Positions 1 to 11,525 of a DNA stretch of 64,000 nt are shown here, in pieces. This DNA is from Rebecca billardiae RCC1528 (Eukaryota; Haptophyta). The notes beneath the pieces were generated by a model that worked only from the letters and a program-made list of their open reading frames with translations, had not been told where the DNA came from and ran no database searches. The stretch covers positions 310,001 to 374,000 of the forward strand of contig OZ251250.1 in assembly GCA_965240325.2 (NCBI GenBank), in the 5' to 3' direction. Positions within the stretch are counted from its first letter, which is position 1, and every line of letters starts with the position of its first letter. A program made the translations under genes and the position numbers.

Positions 1-1120
1 CCGGCGGCTGGGGCGCAGCCTGCGGCGCACGCGCAGCAGCAGCGGGGGCACCGCGCCAACCGCCCAGTGCGCGTGCTCCACGTCGAGGTGTGCGCGCGCG
101 CGTGCGCGTGTGCGCGCGCGCGTGCGCGTGTGCGCGCTGCGCGGTGGCGGTGGCGGTGGCGGTGGCGGTGGCCGCGGGGGCGCGCCGCCGTGCACGCCGG
201 CCGCGTGCCGAACCGCCGCCCCGCCCGCCACGACCGCCGCCGAGCCCCCGCCCTCCTCCCGGCGGCCCCCGCCCTCCGCCCTGCGCCCCGCCCGCGCGGC
301 TGCTGCGCCGCTGCGCCACGCCGCCCACGCTGCTGCGCCCCGCGCCCCGCCCGCGCGGCTGCTGCGCAGGACGACGAGATCGTGCACCTCACCCTCGGGC
401 TGGCGCTGTTCAGCCCGCTCGGCGTGGCGTGCACGCACGCGCCTGACGGGCGGCGGGCGGTCGAGCTCATCCTCGAAGCCGCCATGCAGTTTGACCTCGT
501 GATCATGGATAACCAGGTGAGGGAGGCGGCGCGGGCGTACGCGCGCGCGGGCGGGCGCGGGCGCGGGCGCCGGCAGGGGCGTGTGTGTGGCGCGCGCCCC
601 GTGCGCCCGCCACCAGCCCCTCAGCCGCCGCCACCGCCGCCGCCACCGCCGTGCGCAGATGCCGAACATGACGGGCACGCAGGCGACGCGCGCGCTGCGA
701 CACGGCGGCTTCAAAGGCCCCATCATTGGCGTCACAGGCGGTGCGTGCTGCGCGCGCGAGCCAACCGCTGCGCCCGCGCGGGCGCGGCCGGCGGCGGCCG
801 TTGGCGGGCGGCGCGACCCGCGAGCGCCGTGCATTCCGCGCACGCCAACGCCACCGCGCGCTCGTCGTCGGTGCCACGCCCGCCGCCGCCCCTCCCGCGC
901 TGCCCCACGCACGCCCATCGCGTGCCATTGCCGGCTGCCGCCGACGCCGCGCGCCGCCGTGCCACGCCGCGCCGCAGATCCGGTCGGGTGCGACGACCGC
1001 CGCCAGTTCGAGGCGTCTGGCGTGGAGGTCGTGCTGGACAAGGACGCGGCGAGCATACAGGCCCTCAGGGAGCGGATCGAGGCGCTCGGCTCGGGGCCGC
1101 CGCCCGGGCGAGCCGAGTGA
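1..1120 (+). CDS. Response-regulator receiver (REC) domain, 3' end of a gene
   Basis: This is the 3' end of a gene that starts before the window. Four exons join in phase: 1-87, 370-516, 659-740 and 978-1120 (TGA). The first junction rebuilds the classic receiver start: VRVLHVE from exon 1 joins DDEIVHLTL from exon 2, giving the acidic pair. Exon 2 into 3 gives DLVIMDNQMPNMTG, where the Asp before NQMP is the expected phospho-acceptor. Exon 3 into 4 gives GVTGD and then the conserved Lys in VVLDKD. The domain is about 120 residues and ends the protein. A Gln/Ala-rich linker lies upstream, so the whole protein is probably a hybrid histidine kinase or a receiver fusion; the upstream part is not visible. 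Introns are 282, 142 and 237 nt; the first is a run of alternating GT/GC. Confidence 0.82.
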
Positions 1121-1581
1121 CTGATGCCAGAGCCGGCACTCGGACACTACGCGTGACACAGATCACTGCTCGCTCACCGTGTGAATCACGTACGCGGTCC
1201 GCGGGCGTGGTGATGCGTAGATGACGATGAGCGACGAGTACAGACGACGCGAATTTATGGACTACATACAGCGCTAGGCAATTGGGTGGAATTCATCCCA
1301 TTTATTTCTGGCGCACTTCCGCACTGGGGAGGCGGAAACGCTGAGCGGCAGCAGCATTTAATACTACGCGAATAATAATAAGGAATAAATAAACACTCGA
1401 TCTATAGGGAATGAATAAGCGCACGCGCGCAGTGCGACGAAAGTTTTTTCGGGTCGTATTGTATCAGCGTCGCGTAGTTATACGACTATAGTCTATATAA
1501 TATATATGCGAAGCACCATCTGCTGCGAGGCGGCCTGCTTGATCAGTTGATGCGCACGCGGCGTCCGACGAGGCAGTCTAC
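1121..1581. other. Intergenic, AT-richer 3' flank
   Basis: No coding frame is supported here. The stretch is clearly AT-richer than the gene before it. It has several AATAA-type runs around 1365-1392, including AATAAA near 1384, which could serve 3' end formation of the receiver gene, and a short TATATA run near 1495-1507. Confidence 0.5.
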
Positions 1582-2336
1582 AGGGGTCTCAACAATTAAA
1601 CGTCATCATCGTCATCACATTCTGACTGAGCTGCACGCCACTGCTCACCCTGCCCCCCTGGGCTGATCCAGGCGGCCCCCACGGCCCGTGCACGCCGGTT
1701 TCGACCCAGCGCGTCAGCCCCAGCGCGCGTGGGCTGGAGTTGGGCACACCAGCAGGTCACACGGCTGCAGGCGTACAGCCTGTCGCAGCTGGCCAGATCC
1801 TGCCGCAGGCTTGTCGTCACTGGTCGCGGGCCGTGTGCCCACACAGACCAGGCCTAAATTGTGCTTGGCAGTCGGGATCTGGTACCCCCTAGGGTGGGCT
1901 GCATGCCACCTGAGGGGGAGCTCATGGGATCAGCAGCTGCTGTGGCACAGTGCCCAATCCCGCACCCGCTGACACACCCCGAGGGTGGCCAGCCCGACCC
2001 GACTTGAGGGGGCTGGAGTGGGGCTGGTGCAGCCAAGAGCTCTGGCAGCCTAGCTGCTGGTGGCTGGCCTGCATGGATCATTTCAAGCTGACCACCCATC
2101 ACCGCCGTGCTGCCTGTCGCACCCCTCGCTGCACCCACCTGGGCTGCTCGGCACATGCGCACTCTGGATGGCACCACAGCCCAGCATGGAGAGCTGGCTG
2201 ACAAGCAGCCACCCACTCGTCAGAATGGCCAGGCGGGAGTGGGCTGTGCTAGACCACATCTAGCCATCAGGCAATCAAGTGCTCACATGCCTGTCCAGTG
2301 GCACAAACAGAGATACAGCTAATTGTTGAGACCCCT
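1582..2336. mobile_element. 755-bp element with 17-bp terminal inverted repeats
   Basis: The sequence aggggtctcaacaatta at 1582-1598 is repeated as a perfect reverse complement at 2320-2336, so the two ends form terminal inverted repeats around 755 bp. The inside has lower GC than the neighbouring genes and only short overlapping frames with no recognisable domain. This looks like a non-autonomous DNA transposon (MITE-like). No clean target-site duplication is visible; a weak AGGCA occurs near both ends but is offset. The superfamily cannot be set from the sequence alone. Confidence 0.6.
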
Positions 2337-2889
2337 CAGGCACCCTCGGGGCTCAGCTGCGGCTCGGCCTGGCAGCGCACGCTCAGCAAGCTCGCGTGCC
2401 GGCCTGCACCTTGCCCGCCGCCTTGACTCTCGAGCAAGAGGATCGACGTAAGAGCGAGCGTGTGCCGCCGAGCTGCTGTCCGGCAGCTGACCCGCGACTG
2501 CAGCCGCTGGCCGCGGTGCCTGGCCTCGGCGCGGCCCCACAGGCTCAGCGCTGGGAGCTCATTACCTCCTCGTGCCGCTCCGACGGCCTCCAGGCGTTTC
2601 GGAGCCGCCGCGCCGCCTTGGCCGCCTCGTCCTCGTCGATCAGCTGAACGGCGGGAGTGATGTCTCTGCGCAGCTGAGTGTGACGTGACAAGCGAGGCGA
2701 CGAGCGACAGCAGCCCGATGACCAAGCCGACGAGCTCATCGTACGGGCCGTCACGCGTGCGCTCGTGCCGTGTCTGAGCTGGCTCGCGCTCGTACGCCGA
2801 CCAGGCTTTGCTCGGACTGAACGCGTGTGCTCAGGCGTCGGCCGCCATCCTGAGTCCGCCATACGCGAGTCCGCCATCCTGACCGATCG
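2337..2889. other. Intergenic, 3' flank of the pseudouridine synthase
   Basis: Moderately GC-rich spacer between the TIR element and the end of the minus-strand pseudouridine synthase gene. Frames on both strands overlap each other and show no domain, so nothing is called. Confidence 0.45.
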
Positions 2890-5447
2890 TCACTGCTGCT
2901 GCTGCTGCTGCTGCTCAGCCCCAGAGTCCCCGCCCGCCTCGGCGGCGGCGGCGGCGTCAGCCGCGTCCACGCCCGCCCCGCTCGGCCCCGCGCCGCCCGC
3001 CGCGCCCAGCGCCGCGCCGCTGTCGAACGGCTCGAGGTCGCTCGACGGGCAGAGGAGCGCCTGCCGCAGCAGCATCGTGGCGAACGCGCTCGGCGGGAGA
3101 TCGAATCTCACGAGCGCGCACGGCGGCCGGTGCGGCCGCCGCTCGGGCGCGGCGGCGGGCGGTGGCCCGCCCGGCGGCGGCGGCGCGGCGGCGCGCGCCC
3201 CCGCGGCGCAGCCCGCGGCGCCGCTCGGAGGCGGCGGCCGCGCCGCCGCCTCCGCCTCCGCCTCCGCCTCCGCCTCCGCCTCCGCCTCGCTCAGCCACTC
3301 CACCGCCACGCCGCCCGGCCGCACCACCAGCGGGCGGTACCGGTTGCCCGACGGCAGCGCCGCGCGCGGCACGCCGTCGGCGGCGAGGCGCGCCTCGAAG
3401 GCGGCCTGCAGCGCGGGCTGGGCGTACGCGGCGCAGCGCGAGGGCAGCTGCAGCAGTACATCGGAGAGCGGCCGCGCGGGATGTAGGGCGGCCGCCGCGC
3501 CCTCGCCGCCGCCGGCGCCGCCCGCCACCGCCGGCGCAGGCGCAGGCGGGAGCACCGTCACTTCGGCCGCGGGCACGAGCCCGCGCGCGGCGGTGCGCGC
3601 GGGCGGCGCGCCCTCCGCCGCCGCCTCGCCGCTGCCGCCGCCGGCGGCGGCGGCGGCGGCGGCCTCCTGCGGCGCCGCGCGCACCGCATCGCCCGGCACC
3701 GCGCCGTCCGCGCCGTGCGCGCGCAGCCGCGCGCTCGCGAGCAGGTTCCACAGCGAAGACGTGTACGCCTCGACGAGCAGCGAGCGATGCGCGTGGCCGA
3801 GCGCGAGGATCGCGCCGCGTCCGTCGAGTCCGCGCTCGAGCGCTCGCAGCACGCACCGCTCGGCGTGGAGCCGCTCGGCGCCGGCGCGGCCGCAGCGCTT
3901 GAGCGCGCGCAGCGTGCGCCGCGCGTCGCGGCTCGCGCGCCACTCCGCGCGCGTCGCCGCCACCGCCGCGCCCTCCGCCGGCCACCGGTCCGCGCCGAGC
4001 AGCGCGTCCACCGCTTCGTCAAACTGGCCGCGCAGCAGCAGCCGGCCGAGCGCCGGGCCGGACGCGGGGTGCCCCGCGTCGCGGCCGCAGCGCTGCAGTC
4101 CGTAGTAGTTGACGAAGCCGACGGCGCCGACGGAGGCCAGCCCGGCCTCGAGCGCGCGCATCGCGCACGCCGCCGACGCCTCCGCCTCGTCGCCCGCCGC
4201 CGCCGCGTCGGTGTCGGCGGCCGCGGCGGCGTCGGCGTCGGCGGCGTCGGCGGCGGCATCGGCGCGCGCGGCGGCGGCGCGCGCGGCGGCCGCGCCCGCC
4301 GACTCGGCCGCGCCCTCGCCGCCCGGCCGCAGCCGCAGCCCGCGCACGACGATCTCGAAGCGGTTGCCGCCGTGCCACCCCATCGCCACGGGCGCGTGCG
4401 CCCACGCGGGCGAGCCCAGCCGCACCTGCCGCGGCCGGAGCTCCGCGGCCGCGCGGCGCACAGCGCTCAGCGCCGCGGCGGCGCCGTCGGCGGCGCCGCC
4501 GTCGGGCCAGCGCACTGAGATGCGCTGCCGCGTGCGCGCGCGCTTGTCCTTCGTGCCGGAGAGCGCGATCGCGGAGGGCGGCACGCGCAGCGCGCGCCCG
4601 AGCAGCGGCAGCAGCGCGTGCGACTCGATGAGAACCTTCTCCACGCTCAGCCACAGATACGGCGCGGCGGGAGCGGGCGCGGGCGCGGGCGCGCCGGCCG
4701 CGGCGGCCGCGGCGGCGGTCTGGGGCGCGGGCGCGGGCTCGGAGGCGGCGGCGTCGGCGTGGGCGGCGTGGGCGGCGACGGCGACGGGCGGCGCCACCGC
4801 CGCGCCGCCGCGCTTGGGCGGCGGCGGCGCGCACCCCTCGCCGCCGCGCGCCCCCGCCGGCGGCGCGCCACGCTTGGGTCGGCGCGGCTCTGATCTCCGC
4901 AGGACCAGCCCGACGCCCTCGCCGCTCTTGTCCTTGACCGTGTCGGCGCGCAGCGTGGGGAGGTGGCGGCGGAGGACGGGGTACGCGGCGCAGCGGTCCT
5001 CGCGGTCGGGCAGCGGCAGCTCCAGCCTCGGCGGCGCGGGCGCCCGCGGCTCGCGCGCCGCGAAGCGCAGCACCGCGCACACCGCCGCGTCGCCGCCCGC
5101 GCGCGCGAGCGCCGCTCGCAGTCCTGGGATTGCTGGGTGCGGCCGGACTTTGATGAACTCGGCGCCGGCGCCGTCGGTGCTGAGCGCGGGCGCGAGCGCG
5201 CGCACCGCGCGGTGCCACGCCGCGCGGCGCGGCTTGTCCAGCGCCGACACGTCCACGCGCAGCTCCGGCGGCGCCGCCCCCTCCGCCGCAGCGCGCAAGC
5301 CCGCGTGCGCGCGCATCCAGGCCCAGAGCTCGCGCGCGCCCGCCGCGCCGAGCGCGGCGCCGAGCGGCGGTGGCGGCTCGTGCGCGAGCTCGGCGGCAGC
5401 GGCGGGCGCATCCCCGCCGCCATCGCCGCCCTCCTCCCCACCGCTCT

Positions 5448-5507
<60 letters not shown>

Positions 5508-5693
5508 GCGCGTGGAGCATGTCAACAGGCGGTAGCTCATCCAGCGCCTCGAGCGCCGCGCGCAGCTGCGCGTCCGCCTCGGCGGCGGCGGCGGCCTCGG
5601 CGGCGGAGGGCGGCGGTGGCGCTGCGCCCGCGCCGCCCGCGCGGGCAGCCGCCGCCGTGCCCGCCGCCGCCGCCGTGCCCACCGGCGGCGCGC

Positions 5694-5725
<32 letters not shown>

Positions 5726-5895
5726 CCGAGCGGCGCGCGCTCGTCGAGGGCGACGGGGAGTCCGGTGGTCGGGTCGAGCTCGAGGACGGTGAAGTCGGCG
5801 GCGTGCGCCTTGATCACGCCGAGGAGCGCGCGCTGCTCGCGCGCGGGCGCGAGGAACTCGGTGATGTTCGCCGCGCGCTCGGCGTCGGCGGCCAT
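2890..5895 (-). CDS. PUS7: TruD/Pus7-family pseudouridine synthase
   Basis: Single-exon gene of 1,001 codons. The start is the first ATG of the frame (5895), followed by MAADAERAANITEFLAP; the open frame upstream has no ATG. Family features, in order: a TruD-like N-terminus (GVIKAHAADFTVLELD); SGTKDKRARTRQRISVRW near residue 446, whose Asp is the catalytic residue of TruD enzymes; RFEIVVRGL; GFVNYYGLQRCG near residue 595; and the C-terminal block RFDLPPSAFATMLLRQALL. The enzyme isomerises uridine to pseudouridine in tRNA and other RNAs. The protein is much longer than usual (about 350-700 residues) because of low-complexity inserts: poly-Gly near residues 128-148, many Ala/Gly runs, a Glu-Ala repeat near 868-883, and a terminal poly-Gln coded by a CTG run. 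It diverges from the phosphodiesterase across 352 bp. Confidence 0.88.
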
Positions 5896-6247
5896 CTGCG
5901 CGGCGGGCACGTCGCGAGCTTGTGAGCGGCTCGAGGCTGCATGCACCAAACGACGGCGGTTCACGCGCCTCCTAATCGTCCACCCGCTTGGCCTATTCAA
6001 GCACCCGTATTCGAGCACCCGCCCGGTTGCCCAGCCTCCCGGCGCAGCCCGGCGAGTACATACTCGTCATGCGGGTTTGAGTTACCCCTTTGAGTACAAG
6101 AGCTCGGGGGCCCAGCTCGCCCAGTAGCCAGCCATTGTCTCAATCACAGTGGCAGGCTGAGCCCTGCGCTCGGCCGCACGAGCTGCCAGCTGCTGCTCGC
6201 GAGCTGCCGCGTGCGTCGCGGCGCCTGCGCGGGGAGGCGCACGCACG
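5896..6247. promoter_or_regulatory. Shared upstream region of two divergent genes
   Basis: This 352-bp spacer separates the ATG of the pseudouridine synthase (-) from the ATG of the phosphodiesterase (+) and must hold the 5' ends and promoters of both. It is less GC-rich than either gene. No TATA box or known element can be assigned. Confidence 0.5.
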
Positions 6248-9200
6248 ATGAGCGCGGCCGCCGAGGCGGCCGGCGTGCTCTCGGTCCAGCTCGAGGGCCT
6301 CTCCGGCCTCCCCACCGCCGACGGCTCCGAGGCCCTCACCGTGCAGGTCGTGGCGACGCTGCTGCAAGGCGCGCGGCGCGAGCAGCGCGTGTCCGAACCG
6401 CGCGCGTACGCGGCCGAGCTGGCGTGGCCGGCGGAGGAGGTGCGCGCGCGGCGCGGCGCGAGGCATGACCTCGCGTGCGCCCGCCTCGCGCCCCCGCCGC
6501 CCGCCGCCGCCGCGCCTCCGCGCCGCTGACGCGCGCGCGGCCGCCTCGCTCGCTCGGTGCGCGCCTCGCGACGCGCCTCGCGGCGCGCAGGTGTTCGAGT
6601 TTGGCGGCGTGCTGCAGCGCGCGCGGCTGTTCGTCGACGTGTACGCCCACGCGGGCGCGCCGCTCCCCGCCTCCTCGCCCACCTCGCCGCCGCCCTCCGC
6701 GCCGCCGCGGCCGCCCGATTCGTCGTCGCTTCTCGGAAAGGTCGGGCTGTGTGTCGACGAGCTGCGCGCGGACGCGCTGCTCGAGTGCGCGCGGCGGCTG
6801 CTGCACGGCGTGCTGCGCCTGCGCGTGCGGTACTCGTGCGTCGAGGGCGTGCCGCGCCCGCCCGCGCGCGCCCACCTCCCGCCCGTCGGCCTCGCGTTCA
6901 AGCCGCCGAGCCCGGCGGCGCTCGGCGGCGGCGGCGGCGGCGGCGGCGGCGCGCGCGCCGGGCCGGCGGCGGCGGCGGCGGCGGAGGGCGCGGAGGGCGG
7001 CGGCGCGCCGAACGGGCGCGCGGAGTCGCCGCGCCGGCCGCCGCTCGAGCTCAGCGTGCGCGCGCGCTCGCGCACGCCCTCCATCATCGTCTCGCAGGCC
7101 GACGGCTCGGAGATCTCAGCGCTGGAGGAGCACGTGTTGCGCGTGCGGAGCGCGTCGGGCGGCGGCGGCGGCGGCGGCGGGGGCGGTGGTGGGGACGGCG
7201 GCGGTGGGGACGGGCACCACGCGAGCGAGGCGCAGTCCCCGTCCGACTCGCGCGCCGCCTCGCTCTCCCTCGACGCCGGACTCTCCAGTCCGGAAGAGGT
7301 CGCGTCCGCCCTGCGCTGCTACCGCGCGCTCAAAGTGTTCGCGGCCGACGCGGCCGTGTCCGTGGAGGCCTTCCTGCTCGACGCGGCCAAGTCGGAGCGC
7401 GGCTCGGGGGCGGGCACGCCGAGGAGCAGGAGCGGCTCGTCCGCCGACACCAGCGCGCGCGGCGGCGGACTGCGCAGGCCGCCGCGCAACTCGTGGGCCG
7501 GGTGCGCGCGCGCGCGGCGCGTGCGGCGCGTGCGGCGCGCGGCGCGCGCGGTGCGCGGCCGCGCGCGGCGCGCGGCCGCGCTCGGCACGGGGGGCGGCGG
7601 CTGACGCGCTGCGCTGCGCTGCGCTCGGCCGTGCGCTGCGCCGTGCCGCGCGCGCGTGCCCCCCCACCGCGCGGCGCAGCCGCTCCAACTTCGAGCGGCA
7701 GTCGCAGTCCGACCTCGACGCCATGGCCATCACGCAGGCGGGGTCGGGGCAGACGCTTTTTGACGAAGCCGAGTTCTCCGAATTCCTGAGCGACTACACG
7801 CGCGAGGAGGCGCTCGAGCGCATCGAGAGCCCGGCGTTCCGGACGCGGCGGCAGTCGACGCAGCCGGGCGGCGGGAGCCGCCGGCAGTCGCGCGTCTCCG
7901 TGCTCTCCGCCACCGGCGGCTCCGGCGCCTCCGGCGGCCCCTCCGTCCGCTCCGTCTCGCCCGTTTCGTTTGCGGCCGCCGCGTCGCGCAACCGCGAGAC
8001 GCAGCGGCGCGCGGAGGAGCTGTTACGCCCGTCGTTACGCCGGCAGTCGCTCGAGTCGACGCTGTCGGAGGAGGAGGCGGAGGAGCTCGCGCGCGAGCCC
8101 ACGATCGACTCGATCGCGCTGCAGCACGTCCCCGCCTCCGCCGCCGTGCCGCGCGGCCCCGCAGACCCGCAGGTGTCGGCGCTGCTCGAGGCGCTCGCGC
8201 CGTCCGCGGACGGGCGGCCATGCCCGCGGCTGCTGGCGTGGGACTTCGACATCTTTTCGATCGAGAAGATCCTCGGTGCGCGGGGGGGAGGGGGCGCGGC
8301 GGGCGCGGCGGGCGGGCGGGCGGCGGCCCGCGCGGGCGGGCGGGGAGGAGGGCGGCGGCGCGCGCCGGGCGCGCCGCAGCGCGGCGGTGTTGGCATGGGC
8401 GCGCGCGGCGCGCTCGGCGGCGGCGGCGGCGGCGCGCTCGCGCGCGCGGCGCGGCCGGCGGGCGCGCGCCGTTGCGCGCGCCGCGTGCTCACACCCGCCC
8501 GGCCCCTGCCCCCTCCGCGTGCGCGTGCGTGTGGCACGCGCGCGTCTGTGCGCGTGCGCGCGTGTGCGTGCATGTGCGTGCATGTGTGCGTGTGCGTGTG
8601 CGTGTGCGTGTGCGTGTGCGCGTGCGCGCGTGCGCGTGCGCGCGTGCGTGCGTGTGCGCGTGTGTGTGCGCGTGCGCGTGTGCGTGTGCGCGTGTGTGTG
8701 CCCCCAGGCCCGGCGGTGCTCCCGTTCTGCGTGCTCTCGTACATGCGCACGCTGCCGCTCTTCTCCGAGCTGCCGATCGACCACCTCGACTTTGCGCGCT
8801 TCCTCTCGCACATCGGCGTGCACTACCGCGACATCCCCTACCACTCGGCCACGCACGCGGCCGACGCGTTTCAGGCCATGTGCGCGCACGCGCGTACACG
8901 CGCGCACACGCACATGCACGTACATGCACGTACATGCACGCGCACGCACGCGCACACGCGCACACGCACGCGCACTGGCACGCACACACGCGCCTCTTCC
9001 CTTGCCACGCACGCACCCACGCGCGCGCTGCGCGCTGCGCGCGTGCGCGTGCGCGTGCGCGTGCGCGTGCGCGTGCGCGTGCGCGTGCAGGGTGCACATC
9101 CTCGAGCGCGGCGTGGCGGAGGTGGGCGAGGGGCGCGACGCGTGGCACCTGAGCGAGGGCGAGACGCTCGGCGTGCTCGTGGGCGCGGCGGTGCACGACG

Positions 9201-10630
9201 TGGACCACACCGGGCAGAACAACGCCTTCCACGTCGCGACGGCGTCCGAGCTCGCGCTCACGTACAACGACGTGAGCGTGCTCGAGAACCACCACTGCGC
9301 GTTCGCATTCAAGGCGATGCAGGTGGCCGGGCGCGACTTTGCCGCCAGGCTCGACCAGCAGACGTACAAGGACTTCCGCGAGATCTTGATCTCGGTGGTG
9401 CTCGGGACGGACATGTCGAAGCACTTTGAGCACGTGGCGCAGCTCTCCGCGGCGGTGGAGGCGGAGACGGCCCTCGACTTCACCAACTCGACCGCGGACC
9501 GGCGCTTCCTGCTGCAGGTCGCCATGCACGCCGCCGACATCAGCAACGCGTGCCGCCCCAACGCGCTCGCGGTCGAGTGGACGTACCGGTGCGCGCGGGG
9601 GGTAGGGTTGGGGGTAGGGTTTGGGTAGGGGGACGTACCGGTGCGCGGACGGCCGCGCGGGCGGCTGGCTGGGCGCACAGGCGGGGCGGGGCGGCGCGCG
9701 CTGGGCGCAGGCGGGGCGCCGCGGACGCGCCGCGCGCGCGCGCGCCTCGCCGCGCGCACCGCCGCTGAGCGTGCGCACGCCCGCCCCTCCCGCGCGCACA
9801 CACACACGCACACACGCCGCCCCCAGCGTGACGCGCGAGTTCTACGCGCAGGGCGACGAGGAGAAGCGCCTCGGGCTGCCCGTCACCAAGTTCTTCGACC
9901 GCGAGACGGCGCAGCTGCCGCGCTCGCAGGTCGGCTTCTTCGACTTCATCGTCAAGCCGCTGTTCGACCAGCTCGAGCAGGTGGTGCCGCTGGCGCACCT
10001 CAGCGAGTGCCTCGCGGGGAACAAGGCGTTTTGGATCGCGCGGTGCGCCGCGCGCGCGGCCCCCCCTGCGCCGCGCGCGCGGCCGCAGACGCGCGCTCAC
10101 GAGCGAGCGCCCTGCTGCGCACGCACCGCGCGTGCGCACGCGCGCGCGCGCCGCGCCCTCGCCGCCGACCGCCGCCGACCGCCGCCCGCCGCCCGCCGCG
10201 CCCGCCGCCGCGTCTGCAGCATGGAAGAAGACGACGGCACGGGCAGCGCGGCCGACGCGGCCGCGATCGGCGGCTGCTCGCGCAAGGGCTCGCATGCCAA
10301 CATGTCCGCCATGAGCGCCGCGCTCTCCGACTCGGCCATCGAGGAGGAGGACAGCAGCGGCGGCGAGGAGGCGGAGGCGGCGGCGGGCGGCGGCGCCGAA
10401 GCGGCGGGCGGAGGCGCCGGGGCGGCGCGCGCGCGCGGCGGCCGCGCGCGCGGTGCCGGCGGCGGTGACGGCGGCGCGGACGGCAGCGGCGGCGGCTTCG
10501 ACCCGACCGAGCCGCTGGCGCTGCAGGGGCGCAGAAGCACGCTGGACGCGGAGCTCGGCTCGATGGGCAACTCGCCGGATCTGGCGGGAAGGCTGGCGGG
10601 CGCGCCCGGCGCGCGCGACGGCGGCGGCGG

Positions 10631-10662
<32 letters not shown>

Positions 10663-11084
10663 ACGAGGACGACGACGGCGGCGGCGAGCCGTCCGCGCTG
10701 CCGCCCAAGCTCACCGCGTCCAACCTCGCCGCGGCCGCGTCGCCGCCCTCGCCCCCGGGCCCGGCGGGGCGCACGCAGCAGCACCAGCCGCCCATGGCCG
10801 CAGGTCTGACGGACGACCACTTTCCCGCGCAGATGCGCTCACGCTCCTCCTCAGTCTCCTCGCGCCGCTCGCGCGGCCGGCTCTCAGTCGCGTCCATCCC
10901 CGAGCTGGACGTGCTGCACATGGAGGCGATGGAGGAGGACGGGGCGGGCGGCGCGGAGGGCGCCGAGCTGCCGGAGCCGCCGGGAGGCGAAGGCAGCCCG
11001 GGCTCGGACGGCGGCGGGGGAGGCGCGGGCGCGCGCGCGGCGGAGCACGCGCACGCGGACGCAGCCGACGACGGCGCGCTGTGA
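6248..11084 (+). CDS. 3',5'-cyclic nucleotide phosphodiesterase with C2-like N-terminus
   Basis: Seven exons join in phase: 6248-6439, 6591-7501, 7680-8275, 8708-8879, 9091-9588, 9827-10042 and 10220-11084, giving 1,149 residues. The N-terminus has a C2-like pattern (LSVQLEGLSGLP, then ARLFVDVYAHAG, then LLGKVGLCVDEL), though the usual calcium-binding Asp residues are not evident. The class I phosphodiesterase domain lies in exons 3-6: YHSATHAADAF, the metal motif HDVDHTGQNN (HDxxHxxxxN), MHAADISN, and the invariant Gln-Phe in RSQVGFFDFIVKPLF. It hydrolyses cAMP and/or cGMP; substrate choice cannot be read. The Asn of the usual YHNxxHA is Ser here. The C-terminal exon is an acidic, Ser-rich tail with RRSR/RLS-type sites. 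The last intron (10043-10219, 177 nt) keeps frame if retained, so its splicing is less certain. Confidence 0.85.
8546..8700. repeat. Alternating GT/GC tract in phosphodiesterase intron 3
   Basis: About 155 bp of strictly alternating purine-pyrimidine (GTGCGT-type) sequence at the 3' end of intron 3 (8276-8707). Such tracts can adopt Z-DNA. Confidence 0.85.
8880..9088. repeat. CA/CG then GT/GC microsatellite filling intron 4
   Basis: Intron 4 (8880-9090) starts with alternating CACGCA/TACATG repeats to about 8975 and ends with a GTGCGC array at about 9025-9086. CA-type and GT-type arrays therefore face each other and could pair in the transcript. Confidence 0.8.
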
Positions 11085-11525
11085 CCCGCCCGCCGACCGG
11101 CGGGGGGCCAGCCGCCACTCAGCGCCCGCCGGCAGCCCCCTGGCCCTGCTCGTCGCGCCATGCCGACGGGCGGATCCGTCCCGGAATGATCACAGATCAG
11201 GATGGCCCGCGGCGGCCCCGGTCGGCATGCGCGCGGCGGGGCGCGCGGCCACGGGCGGGGCGCGCGATGAGCCGATATACATACAGTAGTGTATGACTAC
11301 GAGTCCTGATGCTGTCTTCGCAGCAGCAACTCTGCATATGCTAGCTGTCATCGTCGACTGTCGCCAGTGACCGACGAGTGACGACGAGGTACGCCCGCGG
11401 TACTGCTATACGGTCGAGGTTTCGAAATTCGCGATGAATTCGTCACGTATGACGTTGGATAGAAAAGCGGATGGCGTGCGTGCGGGACTGCGGGCGGGCC
11501 TCCGCCCCGGCCGCGACGACGAACG
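11085..11525. other. Intergenic between phosphodiesterase and RING-PHD gene
   Basis: The first 200 bp are GC-rich and without a supported frame; from about 11265 it becomes mixed and AT-richer (ATATACATACAGTAGTG and similar). Both neighbours are on the plus strand, so this holds the 3' end of one and the promoter of the other. Confidence 0.45.

Noticed and set aside
1571-2342. AGGCA as target-site duplication of the 755-bp element
   Set aside because: The copies are not adjacent to the terminal repeats and are too short.
4109-6127. 672-residue plus-strand frame opposite the pseudouridine synthase
   Set aside because: Shadow frame caused by high GC; the minus frame has all TruD motifs.
9600-9632. 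GGGTAGGG-type run as an internal telomere
   Set aside because: Only a few irregular units inside an intron; too short and impure for a telomere.
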